From an uncultured Rothia sp. (GTDB lineage Bacteria > Actinomycetota > Actinomycetes > Actinomycetales > Micrococcaceae), in assembly GCF_916715725.1 (NCBI RefSeq), contig NZ_CAKAPD010000005.1, positions 62,001 through 126,000 on the forward strand: 64,000 nucleotides of DNA, read 5' to 3'. Shown here one piece after another: positions 7,718 to 16,162 of the stretch. The notes beneath the pieces are model-generated. The model was not told the DNA's origin. It searched no databases and saw nothing but the letters and a program-made list of their open reading frames with translations. The position numbers and the translations under genes are program-made. Position 1 is the first letter of the stretch; each line of letters opens with the position of its first letter.

Positions 7718-9283
7718 TCAGACTAGAACCAGCCCACCATAGTCAGTGCGGTTCTGAAAAATAAACATCATCTGCTCCAGCTCACCACGATTTACCATCG
7801 TGGTTGCCTCAAAAATACCCCTTTGCGGATTGATGACACCATGCTGAGTAGACCACAAAATCTCGCGGTAGAAGGCGGAACTTGGATGTACATCCGTGAA
7901 CGAAGAAACACCAGAAACAGCCGGGGAACCCGCCGCACGGTAGGTGAACGCCGCAACAGTAGCGCGTGAAATACCTGCATCCGCGTGGAACTTGCCGTCC
8001 GACCAGCCGTAGCTGATGCCCTTCTCACGAACCCAAATGTACGCGGCGTAGTTCGGGTCGTCAGTCTTCACATCCGGCCACGGGGAGACAGCAGGGAGGT
8101 TCACCTTGGGCGCGCCAGCCTGAAGGTACAGTGCCGCAGCTAGCTCACCGCGAGTAGCGCGCTGCTGCTGTTCCTCATCGCTAAGCTTTGAGAAGAGGTG
8201 CTTATACTTGGGCTTGGGTAAAGATACATTCGTGAATTCCTCAAGACCTTCAAACTTCAAGTCCTGACGGCCCATAAGGACACCGCGGTGCTCCGGCGCC
8301 AAACCCACAATCGGGGTGATGAGAGTCTTATCCGTCTGGCTGACATAGCCATAGTCGCTCCATGCTTCAAGGACGTACTGCTTAGACGGATCCAGAGTGT
8401 TCGCGGGAATTTTGATGGTGCGGTAAACAGCGTTTCCCCACAGCGCCATTACGCCATCGCTACGTTCGTAGTAGCGCTCCATCTCGCTCATGAGCAGGAC
8501 GGGGGTGCCGGTGCCCTTCTCTCGAATCGTGTACATGACACCCTCACGACCGGGGAGCTCATACGCGCTGAAACCCTCACCCTCAATCATCAGCTCTTGA
8601 TCTTTCGCGGTGTCCTTCAGTGGATCGTACCTCCAGTGGGCCCCGATAATTTCAGGATGGCGACGGGTATATATTGGCTTGTGAATAGCCACGTTCTTAC
8701 GAGCCCAAATATCCTCAATGGTCGGCCACGGCTGATCCTCGCCCACGGTGAGGATGCCAATCTCATAGCGCACATCCTCCCCGCGGAAATACGGGACCCC
8801 ATAAGCGGGGGTGTAGAAACTCTCCAGGTCGCCATATCTGATCCTCAGCTTTGCCTCAAAAGTACCGTCATCGGCAATATGGAAACGCCAACCTTCTCCA
8901 AAGAAAAGCACCGACCTTGAAGGCTTAACGTTATCGGGATGCTGCTCTGTAGCGGCAATATAAAGGACTGCCTCGCCGTGCTGCTTACGCCATTCCTTGG
9001 TGAGACCGGTGCCCCTCACCGTAATTTCGTTGTACTCATCGGTGTACAAAGCCGCACCCTCCCCATAATCAATGGTGAAAGACGGGCCATCCGTGACGTC
9101 CTGAGAAACCGGGGAGGCGGTATCGGCAACCGGTGCGTTAGGGGCAGAAATGTTAGTGACCGGCGCTGTATCCTGAGCCAGCGCCGGAGTCATCGGCAGA
9201 GCCATCGCGCCAGCCAACATGAGCGCGCAACAACCCTGCGTTGCACGGCGGAATGAAGACTTAGAACTCGGAAGTGAGGACAT
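7718..9283 (-). CDS. Secreted A-B-SLH protein 3 of the array
   Basis: 521 residues with signal peptide MSSLPSSKSSFRRATQGCC and ALA-Q cleavage. Modules A (TVRGTGLTKEWRKQHG, FGEGWRFHI) and B (DTAKDQELMIEGEGF, MYTIREKGTGTPVLLMSEM, PANTLDPSKQYVLEAWSDYGY, EHRGVLMGRQDLKFEG) are most like copies 1 and 4. The SLH region (from about 376) instead carries YIWVREKGISYGWSDGKFHADAGIS-type sequence shared with copy 5, while its third repeat (SSFTDVHPSSAFYREILWSTQ) matches copy 4. It ends with a short extra tail DYGGLVLV. The gene therefore looks mosaic. Confidence 0.9.
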   Translation of the reverse strand: MSSLPSSKSSFRRATQGCCALMLAGAMALPMTPALAQDTAPVTNISAPNAPVADTASPVSQDVTDGPSFTIDYGEGAALYTDEYNEITVRGTGLTKEWRKQHGEAVLYIAATEQHPDNVKPSRSVLFFGEGWRFHIADDGTFEAKLRIRYGDLESFYTPAYGVPYFRGEDVRYEIGILTVGEDQPWPTIEDIWARKNVAIHKPIYTRRHPEIIGAHWRYDPLKDTAKDQELMIEGEGFSAYELPGREGVMYTIREKGTGTPVLLMSEMERYYERSDGVMALWGNAVYRTIKIPANTLDPSKQYVLEAWSDYGYVSQTDKTLITPIVGLAPEHRGVLMGRQDLKFEGLEEFTNVSLPKPKYKHLFSKLSDEEQQQRATRGELAAALYLQAGAPKVNLPAVSPWPDVKTDDPNYAAYIWVREKGISYGWSDGKFHADAGISRATVAAFTYRAAGSPAVSGVSSFTDVHPSSAFYREILWSTQHGVINPQRGIFEATTMVNRGELEQMMFIFQNRTDYGGLVLV

Positions 9284-9395
9284 GAAACATCCTTATAGTA
9301 CGTCCCATTGGATGTTTGCAATTCCTGCAGGATGATTCCCAGCCGAATCTTCACCGTCGAAGTTGTGTTAATCCAATAAGGAAGTCGTTGATTAT

Positions 9396-9473
9396 CCCCG
9401 TCGGTTTTGGGGGTAGCCTCAGCATATCAAACCCTTAATGAGAAGTCGCGAGAAATCTCAAGGAATAGTTGAA
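9396..9473 (-). promoter_or_regulatory. Promoter region of SLH gene 3 (diverged copy)
   Basis: TTCAAC-N5-CTTGAG at 9457-9473 is followed after 7 bases by a weak -35 (GCGACT, 9444-9449), 17 bases and TATGCT (9421-9426). The CCCC/GGGG hairpin is at 9396-9413. Both core promoter boxes depart from the other copies, so expression may differ. Confidence 0.6.
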
Positions 9474-9555
9474 AGTTTTGAATTCTGTGCCGCAATGATT
9501 CCGCGAGCACCCAAAAATAGGTGCAGAAAAAAGCAGAGAAAACGGGCATAGAAAA

Positions 9556-9596
9556 CCCCGTGTTCCCGAATAGAAAAACCATTCGGGAACACGGGG
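9556..9596 (-). terminator. Terminator of SLH gene 4
   Basis: CCCCGTGTTCCCGAAT pairs perfectly with ATTCGGGAACACGGGG around a nine-base loop; TTTTCTATG follows on the minus strand. Confidence 0.8.
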
Positions 9597-9650
9597 TATT
9601 CAGCTTAGAACTAGTCCATCTTACATAGCGCGGTTCTACCCTGCACCGTT

Positions 9651-11186
9651 CTACTTGGCGCGGTTCTGGAAGTTGAACAGCATCTGCTCCAATTGACCAC
9701 GATTCACCAGGTCCGTCGCGTTAAAAGAGCCGAAATCCGGATTAATGACATACTGCTGAGTGGACCACAGAATCTCACGGTAGAAAGCGGAATTCGGATT
9801 AACATCCGTGAACGAAGAAACACCAGAAACAGCCGGGGAACCCGCTGCGCGGTAGGTGAACGCCGCAACGGTAGCGTTCGAGATGCTTGCCTCCGCGTGG
9901 AACTTACCATCCGACCAGCCGAAAGTAATACCCTTCTGGCGAGCCCATACGTAGGCGGCGTAGTTTGGGTCGGTGGTCTTTACATCCGGCCACGGGGAGA
10001 CCGCCGGGAGGTTCACCTTGGGGCTACCAGCCTGAGCGTACAGCGCAGCCGTCAGCTCGCCACGAGTAGCGCGCTGCTTCTGCTCCTGGTAGGTGAGCTT
10101 CGAGGTCAGGGTCTTGTATTCTCGCGCGGGCGCAGTAGCATCCGTGAAGTTCGGAACACCCTCAAACTTCAGATCCTGATGAGCCATAAGAACACCGCGG
10201 TGCTCCGGCGCGTAACCCACAATCGGGGTGATGAGGGGCCTGTCCTTCTTGGTGAGGTCGTAGTCGTAGTCGCTCCACACCTCAATGACGTACTGCTTAG
10301 ACGGATCCAGGGTGTTTGCGGGGATCTTGATGGTGCGGTAAAGAGTGCCTCCCTCCAGGCGGGTTACGCCATCGGGACCTTCATAGTAGGACTTCATATC
10401 GCTCATCGCCAGGACGGGCGTGCCGGTGCCCTTCTCACGAATCACGTACATGGCACCCTCGCGACCAGGCAGCTCCTCCCCAACGAAACCCTCACCCTGG
10501 ACCAGCAGCTCCTGATCCTTCGTGGTGTCCTTCAGCGCATCGTACTTCAACTTAGGTGCCATGACCTCAGGATGGTAAGCGCGGGTGTACATCGGGTCGT
10601 GGTCAATAACGTTCTTACGAGCCCAAATATCCTCAATACTCGACTGCGGCTGACCCTTAGCCTCGGTCAAAATACCCATCTCGTAACGCACCTCGTCCAG
10701 GGTGATACCCGGGAAATAGTCGATGGGAGTGTAGAAACTCTCCAGGGCCTTAGCCTTGACCGTCAGCTTAGCCTCAAAAGTGCCGTCATCAGCAATGGTG
10801 AAGTCCTTACCCTCTTCAAAGCGGAGCATCGACGTTGAAGGCTCAGCGTTACCGGGGCGGTCCTTCGTAGCGGCAATGTAGAAGACAACGGTGCCGTGCT
10901 GCTCACGCCACTGCTTAGTGAAACCGGCACCCTTCAGAGTCACGGTGCCGCCCTCGCCGGTGTACAGAATACCGTCATAATCAGCGGAGTACGTCTGCTG
11001 CGCCGCTGCGTCTTGAGCAGCCGGCTTGGGGGTTACAGCATTCGCCGCCGGTGCATGAGCAACAGGCGCCGCATCCTGGGCGAGTGCCGGAGTCATCGGC
11101 AGAACCATCGCGCCAGCCAGCGCCAGTGCGCCGCAACCCTGCGCCGCACGGAGGAAAGAAGACTTAGAATTCGGAAGCGTGGACAT
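9651..11186 (-). CDS. Secreted A-B-SLH protein 4 of the array
   Basis: 511 residues, starting MSTLPNSKSSFLRAAQGCG with the shared signal peptide. Module A (TLKGAGFTKQWREQHGTVV, FEEGKDFTIADDG) and module B (KDQELLVQGEGF, MYVIREKGTGTPVLAMSDM, IPANTLDPSKQYVIEVWSDYDYD, EHRGVLMAHQDLKFEGV) are closest to copies 1 and 3. The SLH region (from about 373) has AALYAQAGSPKVNLPAVSPW and KTTDPNYAAYVWARQKG, almost identical to copy 6 over roughly 75 residues. It ends FQNRAK. The ATG at 11186 is preceded by AGGATGAT. Confidence 0.9.
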   Translation of the reverse strand: MSTLPNSKSSFLRAAQGCGALALAGAMVLPMTPALAQDAAPVAHAPAANAVTPKPAAQDAAAQQTYSADYDGILYTGEGGTVTLKGAGFTKQWREQHGTVVFYIAATKDRPGNAEPSTSMLRFEEGKDFTIADDGTFEAKLTVKAKALESFYTPIDYFPGITLDEVRYEMGILTEAKGQPQSSIEDIWARKNVIDHDPMYTRAYHPEVMAPKLKYDALKDTTKDQELLVQGEGFVGEELPGREGAMYVIREKGTGTPVLAMSDMKSYYEGPDGVTRLEGGTLYRTIKIPANTLDPSKQYVIEVWSDYDYDLTKKDRPLITPIVGYAPEHRGVLMAHQDLKFEGVPNFTDATAPAREYKTLTSKLTYQEQKQRATRGELTAALYAQAGSPKVNLPAVSPWPDVKTTDPNYAAYVWARQKGITFGWSDGKFHAEASISNATVAAFTYRAAGSPAVSGVSSFTDVNPNSAFYREILWSTQQYVINPDFGSFNATDLVNRGQLEQMLFNFQNRAK

Positions 11187-11297
11187 ACATCATCCTAACG
11201 GTTTGTACCCACCGGGATGATGCAGGTTCATAGGGCTTCTGGGGGTGAGAAAATTCCATCGAATCTGCGCCAACCCAATGAGAAAGTGGTTGAGTAT

Positions 11298-11374
11298 CCC
11301 CGTCGGTTTCGGGGACATTTTCACCCTATCAAACCCTCAGGTAGATGTCAGAGAACACTCAAGAGAGGCTTGAA
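11298..11374 (-). promoter_or_regulatory. Promoter, operator-like palindrome and 5' hairpin of SLH gene 4
   Basis: TTCAAG-N5-CTTGAG at 11358-11374, CTGACA at 11346-11351, 17 bases, TAGGGT at 11323-11328, and the CCCCG-AAACCGA-CGGGG hairpin at 11298-11314. This is the closest copy to the family consensus. Confidence 0.75.
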
Positions 11375-11459
11375 GGTTCTGAGATTTTTCACAGGTTGAC
11401 CAGCCACTAATAATTGAACCCAGCAAGCTAAACCCCGAGAACAGAACCCAAAAATAGAA

Positions 11460-11500
11460 CCCCGTGCACCCGAACAGAAAACCTGCTCGGGAACACGGGG
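11460..11500 (-). terminator. Terminator of SLH gene 5
   Basis: CCCCGTGCACCCGA pairs with TCGGGAACACGGGG with one C-A mismatch; TTCTATTTTT follows on the minus strand. Confidence 0.8.
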
Positions 11501-11547
11501 TTATTCGTGCAGCTAGACGATAAGCAGAGCCAGCTTAGCGAGCTAGC

Positions 11548-13512
11548 TTAACGAGACTGGAAAGCAGTCAGAACAGTCTCCAGGTGGCCGCGAGTCAGCA
11601 GCTGCTTAGGAATGAAATAGTGACCACCGTACACAGTAGGCAAATTCTGGCTCGCCCACAGAATCTCACGATAGAACGGAGCACCAGGCTTAACATCCAC
11701 GTAGGGAGAATCGCCCTTCACCGCAGGAGAACCCGCCGCACGGTAAGTGAACGCCGCAACGGTAGCGTTCGAAATGCCAGCGTCCGCGTGGAACTTGCCA
11801 TCCGACCAGCCGTAGCTGATGCCCTTCTCACGAACCCAAATGTACGCCGCGTAGTTCGGGTCGTCAGTCTTCACATCCGGCCAGGGCGACGTCTCGGGCA
11901 GCTTCACCTCGGGCGCGCCAGCCTGAAGGTACAGAGCCACCGCCAGCTCACCGCGGGTAGCGCGTTCCTTGCGCTGTTCATCGGTCAGGCTAGGCTTCTT
12001 ATCATCAGTGTTGGACGCATCAGAACCCTTAAAATTCAGGTCCTGAGAAGCCAGCAGAGTACCGCGGCCCTCGGGTACCTTACCCACCACGGGAGCGACA
12101 AACTCGCCGTCCTCGTAACCGTTGTTACCCCACACCTCCACGACGTACTTCTTCGCCGGATCCAGAGTGTTCGCCGGGACCTTGACGCTACCGGACAGCT
12201 CACCGTTTACGAACTCAAAGGCTCGGTCGTGGTGGTTGTACTCAATAAGGTCACTGGTTGCCAGAACCGGGGTGTTCGAACCCTTCTCACGGATTACATA
12301 CTGAACACCCTTGGGGGAAGCAATCTCACCGTAGAAGCCGGTACCCGAGAAGTAAATATCCTGATCTGCCGCGGTGTCACCCAGAGCCTTGTACTCCACC
12401 TTGGGAGCAAACGGGCTGGGACGGAACACCTGAGTTTGCACCGCAATACGGCGAATCACGTTCTTACCAGCCCACAGATCCTCAAGGGTCAGCTGGGTCT
12501 GACCCTGTTGCTCAGCAACCAGGTCAACCTCGTAACGCACCTCGTAACGCGGGATACCGGGGAAGTAATCGCGAGGCTCATAGTAGCGCTGAAGCACGTC
12601 CGGCTTGACCGTCAGCTCAGCGTCCAGGGTGCCGTTCTCAGCAATGGTGAAGTCCTTACCCTCCTCAAAACGCAGCGGCGTATCATCAGCGGGCAGAAGG
12701 CTACCATCGGGAACACCCTGAGAAGCGGCCAGGTAAACCGCCACCTTGCCGTGCTTCTCACGCCACTCCTTGGTGAAACCCGTACCCTTCACGTGGACGG
12801 TACCACCCTCGAAGGTGTACAGCAGCTGAGCCTTGCCATCGTACAGAACCTCGAACGTCGGGGTATCCTCCTGGGTTGCCTTAGCGCCCGGAACATCCGC
12901 AGCCTGCGAACCGTCAGAACCATTGAAGTTCAGCGCCTGAGATGCAAGCAGAGTACCGCGACCCTCGGGTGCCTTGCCGACAACGGGGGTAATGAACTCG
13001 CCGTCCTCATAGCCGTTGTTACCCCACACCTCGACGGTGTACTGCTTCGTAGTATCCAGGGTGTTAGCGGGAATCTTAACGTTACCGTTGAGGAGCCCAT
13101 GCTGGTACTGGAACGCATACTCGGGGTCGTTGTACTCGATAACGTCGCTAATAGCCAGAACCGGGGTGTTCGAACCCTTCTCGCGAACAAGAATCTGCAC
13201 ACCCTTGGGGGACTGAATCTCACCGTTGAAGTCCCAACCGGAGAAGAGAAGCTCCTGATCCTTGGACGTATCAGCCAGAGCGTTGTAACGCCAGTGAGGG
13301 GTAAAAGCGTCAGCCTTCTGGGGGACAGCGGCCTTCGGAGCAGGGTCAGCCGGCAGAGAACCAGCCACTGCAGCTGCAGGAGCATCCGCAGCAGCATTCT
13401 GAGCAAGCGCCGGAGCCATCGGCAGAACCATCGCGCCAGCCAACGCCAATGCACCGCAACCCCGTGCTGCACGGAAGAAGGACGAAGTCTTGAAATTCGG
13501 AAGAGCGGACAT
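11548..13512 (-). CDS. Secreted B-A-B-SLH protein 5 of the array
   Basis: 654 residues from the ATG at 13512. That start is chosen because AAGGA then sits 6 bases upstream and the N-terminus (MSALPNF) matches the paralogues; the ATG at 13518 abuts the AAGGA. After the signal peptide (ALA-Q) comes an extra module B (DTSKDQELLFSGWDFNGE, REKGSNTPVLAISDV, VKIPANTLDTTKQYTVEVWG, EGRGTLLASQALNFNGSD). Module A follows (VHVKGTGFTKEWREKHGK, FEEGKDFTI), then a second module B (ADQDIYFSGTGFYGE, EGRGTLLASQDLNFKGSD), then the SLH region (from about 517). The two B modules share long identical stretches (NGSD/KGSD endings), so the extra one probably arose by internal duplication. Confidence 0.9.
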   Translation of the reverse strand: MSALPNFKTSSFFRAARGCGALALAGAMVLPMAPALAQNAAADAPAAAVAGSLPADPAPKAAVPQKADAFTPHWRYNALADTSKDQELLFSGWDFNGEIQSPKGVQILVREKGSNTPVLAISDVIEYNDPEYAFQYQHGLLNGNVKIPANTLDTTKQYTVEVWGNNGYEDGEFITPVVGKAPEGRGTLLASQALNFNGSDGSQAADVPGAKATQEDTPTFEVLYDGKAQLLYTFEGGTVHVKGTGFTKEWREKHGKVAVYLAASQGVPDGSLLPADDTPLRFEEGKDFTIAENGTLDAELTVKPDVLQRYYEPRDYFPGIPRYEVRYEVDLVAEQQGQTQLTLEDLWAGKNVIRRIAVQTQVFRPSPFAPKVEYKALGDTAADQDIYFSGTGFYGEIASPKGVQYVIREKGSNTPVLATSDLIEYNHHDRAFEFVNGELSGSVKVPANTLDPAKKYVVEVWGNNGYEDGEFVAPVVGKVPEGRGTLLASQDLNFKGSDASNTDDKKPSLTDEQRKERATRGELAVALYLQAGAPEVKLPETSPWPDVKTDDPNYAAYIWVREKGISYGWSDGKFHADAGISNATVAAFTYRAAGSPAVKGDSPYVDVKPGAPFYREILWASQNLPTVYGGHYFIPKQLLTRGHLETVLTAFQSR

Positions 13513-13616
13513 AATCATTCCTTATCGGTCGGACCCATCGCGCCGATGCAGTTTCAAAAAGGTGGTGAGGAATCTTCGTCGAATCTGCGCCAACCCAATG
13601 AGAAGTGGTCGAATAT

Positions 13617-13693
13617 CCCCGTCGATCCAGGGGATACTTTCACCCTAGCAAAGGGTTGAACAGATATCAGGAAACACTCAAGAGAGGCTTGAA
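13617..13693 (-). promoter_or_regulatory. Promoter, operator-like palindrome and 5' hairpin of SLH gene 5
   Basis: TTCAAG-N5-CTTGAG at 13677-13693, CTGATA at 13665-13670, 17 bases and TAGGGT at 13642-13647. The 5' hairpin keeps the CCCC/GGGG stem (13617-13633), but its loop differs from the other copies. Confidence 0.7.
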
Positions 13694-13761
13694 GGTTCTG
13701 AGGGTTTTCCCAGGTTGACCAGCCGCTAAGAACCCAACATGCTGAACTTCGAAAAACAGAA

Positions 13762-13802
13762 CCCCGTGCTCCCGAACAGAAAAACCATTCGGGAACACGG
13801 GG
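13762..13802 (-). terminator. Terminator of SLH gene 6
   Basis: CCCCGTGCTCCCGAA pairs with TTCGGGAACACGGGG with one mismatch; TTCTGTTTTTC follows on the minus strand. Confidence 0.8.
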
Positions 13803-13829
13803 TTATTCAGATGGCTATGCTGAGCGAGC

Positions 13830-15776
13830 CTAGAAAGCCATCATCAGAATCTCCAGCTCACCGCGAGTCACCATATGCTTGGGGTCAAACGTGCCGCTGG
13901 TGCTTAGCGCAACCTTGTTCTGACCAGCCCACACAATCTCACGGAAGAACGCAGAATCCGGGGTCAGATCAGTGTACGAGTGCCAGTCATGATCAAGGGT
14001 AGGGGAACCCGCTGCACGGTAGGTGAATGCCGCAACCGTAGCGTTCGAGATGCTTGCCTCCGCGTGGAACTTACCGTCAGCCCAGCCGAAAGTAATACCC
14101 TTCTGGCGAGCCCACACATAGGCGGCATAGTTCGGGTCGGTGGTCTTTACATCCGGCCAGGGGGAGACTGCCGGGAGGTTCACCTTGGGGCTACCAGCCT
14201 GAGCGTACAGTGCTGCAGTCAACTCGCCGCGGGTAGCGCGTTCCTTGCGCTGCTCATCAGTCAGGCTGGGCTGCTTACCCTCATCAGCGTCAGACCCCTT
14301 GAAGTTCAGGTCCTGAGAAGCCAACAGCTCACTGCGACCCTCAGGTGCCTTGCCCACCACAGGGCCGGCATTCTCGCCGTTCTTGTAGCCGTTGTTAGTC
14401 CAAACCTCCACCACGTACTTTTTCGCCGGATCCAGAGTATTCGCCGGAACCTTCACGACGCCGCGTACCTTGCCGTTCTTGAACTCAGAAATATGGCTAG
14501 GGTGGTTATACTCAAAAATGTCGCTCGTCGCCAGAACCGGGGTGTTTGAGCCCTTCTCACGAATCACATACTGAACACCCCTGGAGAAGTTAAACTGGCC
14601 GTAGAAGCCGGTACCCAAGAAGTAAATGTTCTGATCAGCGGTAGTATCGCCCAAAGCCTTGTACTCCACCTTGGGGGCAAACGGGCTGGGGCGGAATGCC
14701 TGAGTGTGCAGCGCACTATGAAACAGCACGTTCTTGCCAGCCCGCAGATCATCAAGGGTCATCTGGGGCTGACCCTGTTTCTCGGTAAACATGCCAATCT
14801 CATAATTCACCTCGTAACGCTTCTCATAACTCGGAGCACCGGGGAAGGGGACGCGAGGCTCGTAGTAGTTCTGCAGCTCACCGGGCTTGACCCTCAACTG
14901 AGCATTCAGGGTGCCGTTTTCAGCAATGGTGAAGTCTTTACCCTCCTCAAAACGGAGCAACACATCCTTAGCAGGCAGGAAATCACCGTCGTCAGGAACA
15001 CCCCGAGAAGTAGCAATGTAAAACACTACTTTGCCGTGCTTCTCACGCCACTCCTTGGTGTAGCCCCAACCCTTCATGTGGATGGTGCCGCCCTCAGCGG
15101 TGTACAGGTACCAATCATCGCCGTCGTACCGGTACCTGAACGTAACCTTCTGCGGGGTCTTACCCGGAATATCCGATGCTGTCGTGCCGTCAGCGCCTTC
15201 GAAATTCAGCTCCTGGGTAGCAAGCAGAGTGCCGCGGCCCTCAGGCGCCTGACCCACGACAGGGGTAATGAGCTTGCCATCTTCATAGCCGTTGTTACCC
15301 CACACCTCGATAACATAATCCTTTTCCTTATCCAGGGTGTTTGCCGGAATCTTCGCCGTACCGTGGATGTAGCCGCTCTGGTAAGCGAAAGGCAGCTTCT
15401 CGTGGTTATATTCAACGATGTCGCTAACCACCAGAACCGGAGAGTTCAAACCCACCTCTCGCACAACAACCTGAACACCCTTCGGGGAGTTAAAATCACC
15501 CTCAAAACCCCAACCCCAGAAGTCCAGAACCTGATCCTCATCAGTGTTCTTCAATGCGTTGTAGCTCAAGTGAGGATCGAACTCATCAGAAGTAGCAACA
15601 GGGTTCTCATGGACGCGATCATTCGACTGGGAACCAGCCGCCGCAGGAGTATCTGCAGTAGCGTTCTGAGCAATCGCAGGAGACAGTGGCAGAATAATCG
15701 CACCCGCTAGTGCCAGTGCACTGCAGCTGCGGGTTGCATACAGGAGTGAAGCCTTAGAATTCGGAAGAGCGGACAT
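13830..15776 (-). CDS. Secreted B-A-B-SLH protein 6 of the array
   Basis: 648 residues with signal peptide MSALPNSKASLLYATRSCS and AIA-Q cleavage. The layout is B-A-B-SLH as in copy 5: first B (NTDEDQVLDFWGWGFEGD, EGRGTLLATQELNFEGADG), A (IHMKGWGYTKEWREKHGK, FEEGKDFTIAENG), second B (ADQNIYFLGTGFYGQ, EGRSELLASQDLNFKGSD). The SLH region (from about 514) is almost identical to copy 4 up to AAGSP and then diverges (SYTDLTPDSAFFREIVWAGQ). It stops at MMAF; the next codons would read stop-Ala-Arg-Ser, so a CAG-to-TAG change relative to the AFQAR/AFQSR ends of copies 2 and 5 would explain the shorter tail. Confidence 0.9.
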   Translation of the reverse strand: MSALPNSKASLLYATRSCSALALAGAIILPLSPAIAQNATADTPAAAGSQSNDRVHENPVATSDEFDPHLSYNALKNTDEDQVLDFWGWGFEGDFNSPKGVQVVVREVGLNSPVLVVSDIVEYNHEKLPFAYQSGYIHGTAKIPANTLDKEKDYVIEVWGNNGYEDGKLITPVVGQAPEGRGTLLATQELNFEGADGTTASDIPGKTPQKVTFRYRYDGDDWYLYTAEGGTIHMKGWGYTKEWREKHGKVVFYIATSRGVPDDGDFLPAKDVLLRFEEGKDFTIAENGTLNAQLRVKPGELQNYYEPRVPFPGAPSYEKRYEVNYEIGMFTEKQGQPQMTLDDLRAGKNVLFHSALHTQAFRPSPFAPKVEYKALGDTTADQNIYFLGTGFYGQFNFSRGVQYVIREKGSNTPVLATSDIFEYNHPSHISEFKNGKVRGVVKVPANTLDPAKKYVVEVWTNNGYKNGENAGPVVGKAPEGRSELLASQDLNFKGSDADEGKQPSLTDEQRKERATRGELTAALYAQAGSPKVNLPAVSPWPDVKTTDPNYAAYVWARQKGITFGWADGKFHAEASISNATVAAFTYRAAGSPTLDHDWHSYTDLTPDSAFFREIVWAGQNKVALSTSGTFDPKHMVTRGELEILMMAF

Positions 15777-15885
15777 ACATCATCCTTAATGGTCGTACCC
15801 ACCGGGATGATGCAGGTTCATAGGGTTTCTGGGGTGAGAAATCTCCGTGGAATCTGCACCAGCCCAACGAGAAGTGGTTGAGTGC

Positions 15886-15963
15886 CCCCGTCGGTTTCGG
15901 GGACACTCTCACCCTAACAAACCTTCAAGTAGAAATTAGTGCGTTGCTCACGAAAAACTTGAA
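15886..15963 (-). promoter_or_regulatory. Promoter, operator-like palindrome and 5' hairpin of SLH gene 6
   Basis: TTCAAG-N5-CGTGAG at 15947-15963 (one change in the right half-site), a weak -35 CTAATT (15934-15939), 17 bases, TAGGGT at 15911-15916 and the CCCCG-AAACCGA-CGGGG hairpin at 15886-15902. Confidence 0.65.
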
Positions 15964-16085
15964 CCTTCCAAAATATTTCACTGCGTGCATGAATCCGCGC
16001 ACAGGAAGCCCCAAACCCAGGCGGCTCCAACCCCCAGGCAACCCCGCGCACAGTCCTCAAAACAACAGTCTTCAAAAACACAAGC

Positions 16086-16117
16086 GGCCCCGCACTCCAT
16101 TCAAGGAGTACGGGGCC
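16086..16117 (-). terminator. Terminator of the membrane-anchored SLH gene
   Basis: GGCCCCGCACTCC pairs with GGAGTACGGGGCC with one mismatch around a six-base loop. The T-run on the minus strand is weak (GCTTGTGTTTTT). Confidence 0.65.
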
Positions 16118-16162
16118 ACCAAACACACACTAACCAAGCGCTAAAACTAGGCAGTGTAAAAA

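Noticed and set aside
11584..13659. Long plus-strand reading frame of 691 codons
   Set aside because: Antisense to SLH gene 5; it arises from the codon bias of the real gene, contains no domain, and lacks a ribosome-binding site. The same holds for the long frames opposite the other SLH genes.
5692..15963. TTCAAG-N5-CTTGAG as an HspR HAIR element
   Set aside because: HAIR is CTTGAGT-N7-ACTCAAG; here the half-sites point the other way and the spacing differs.
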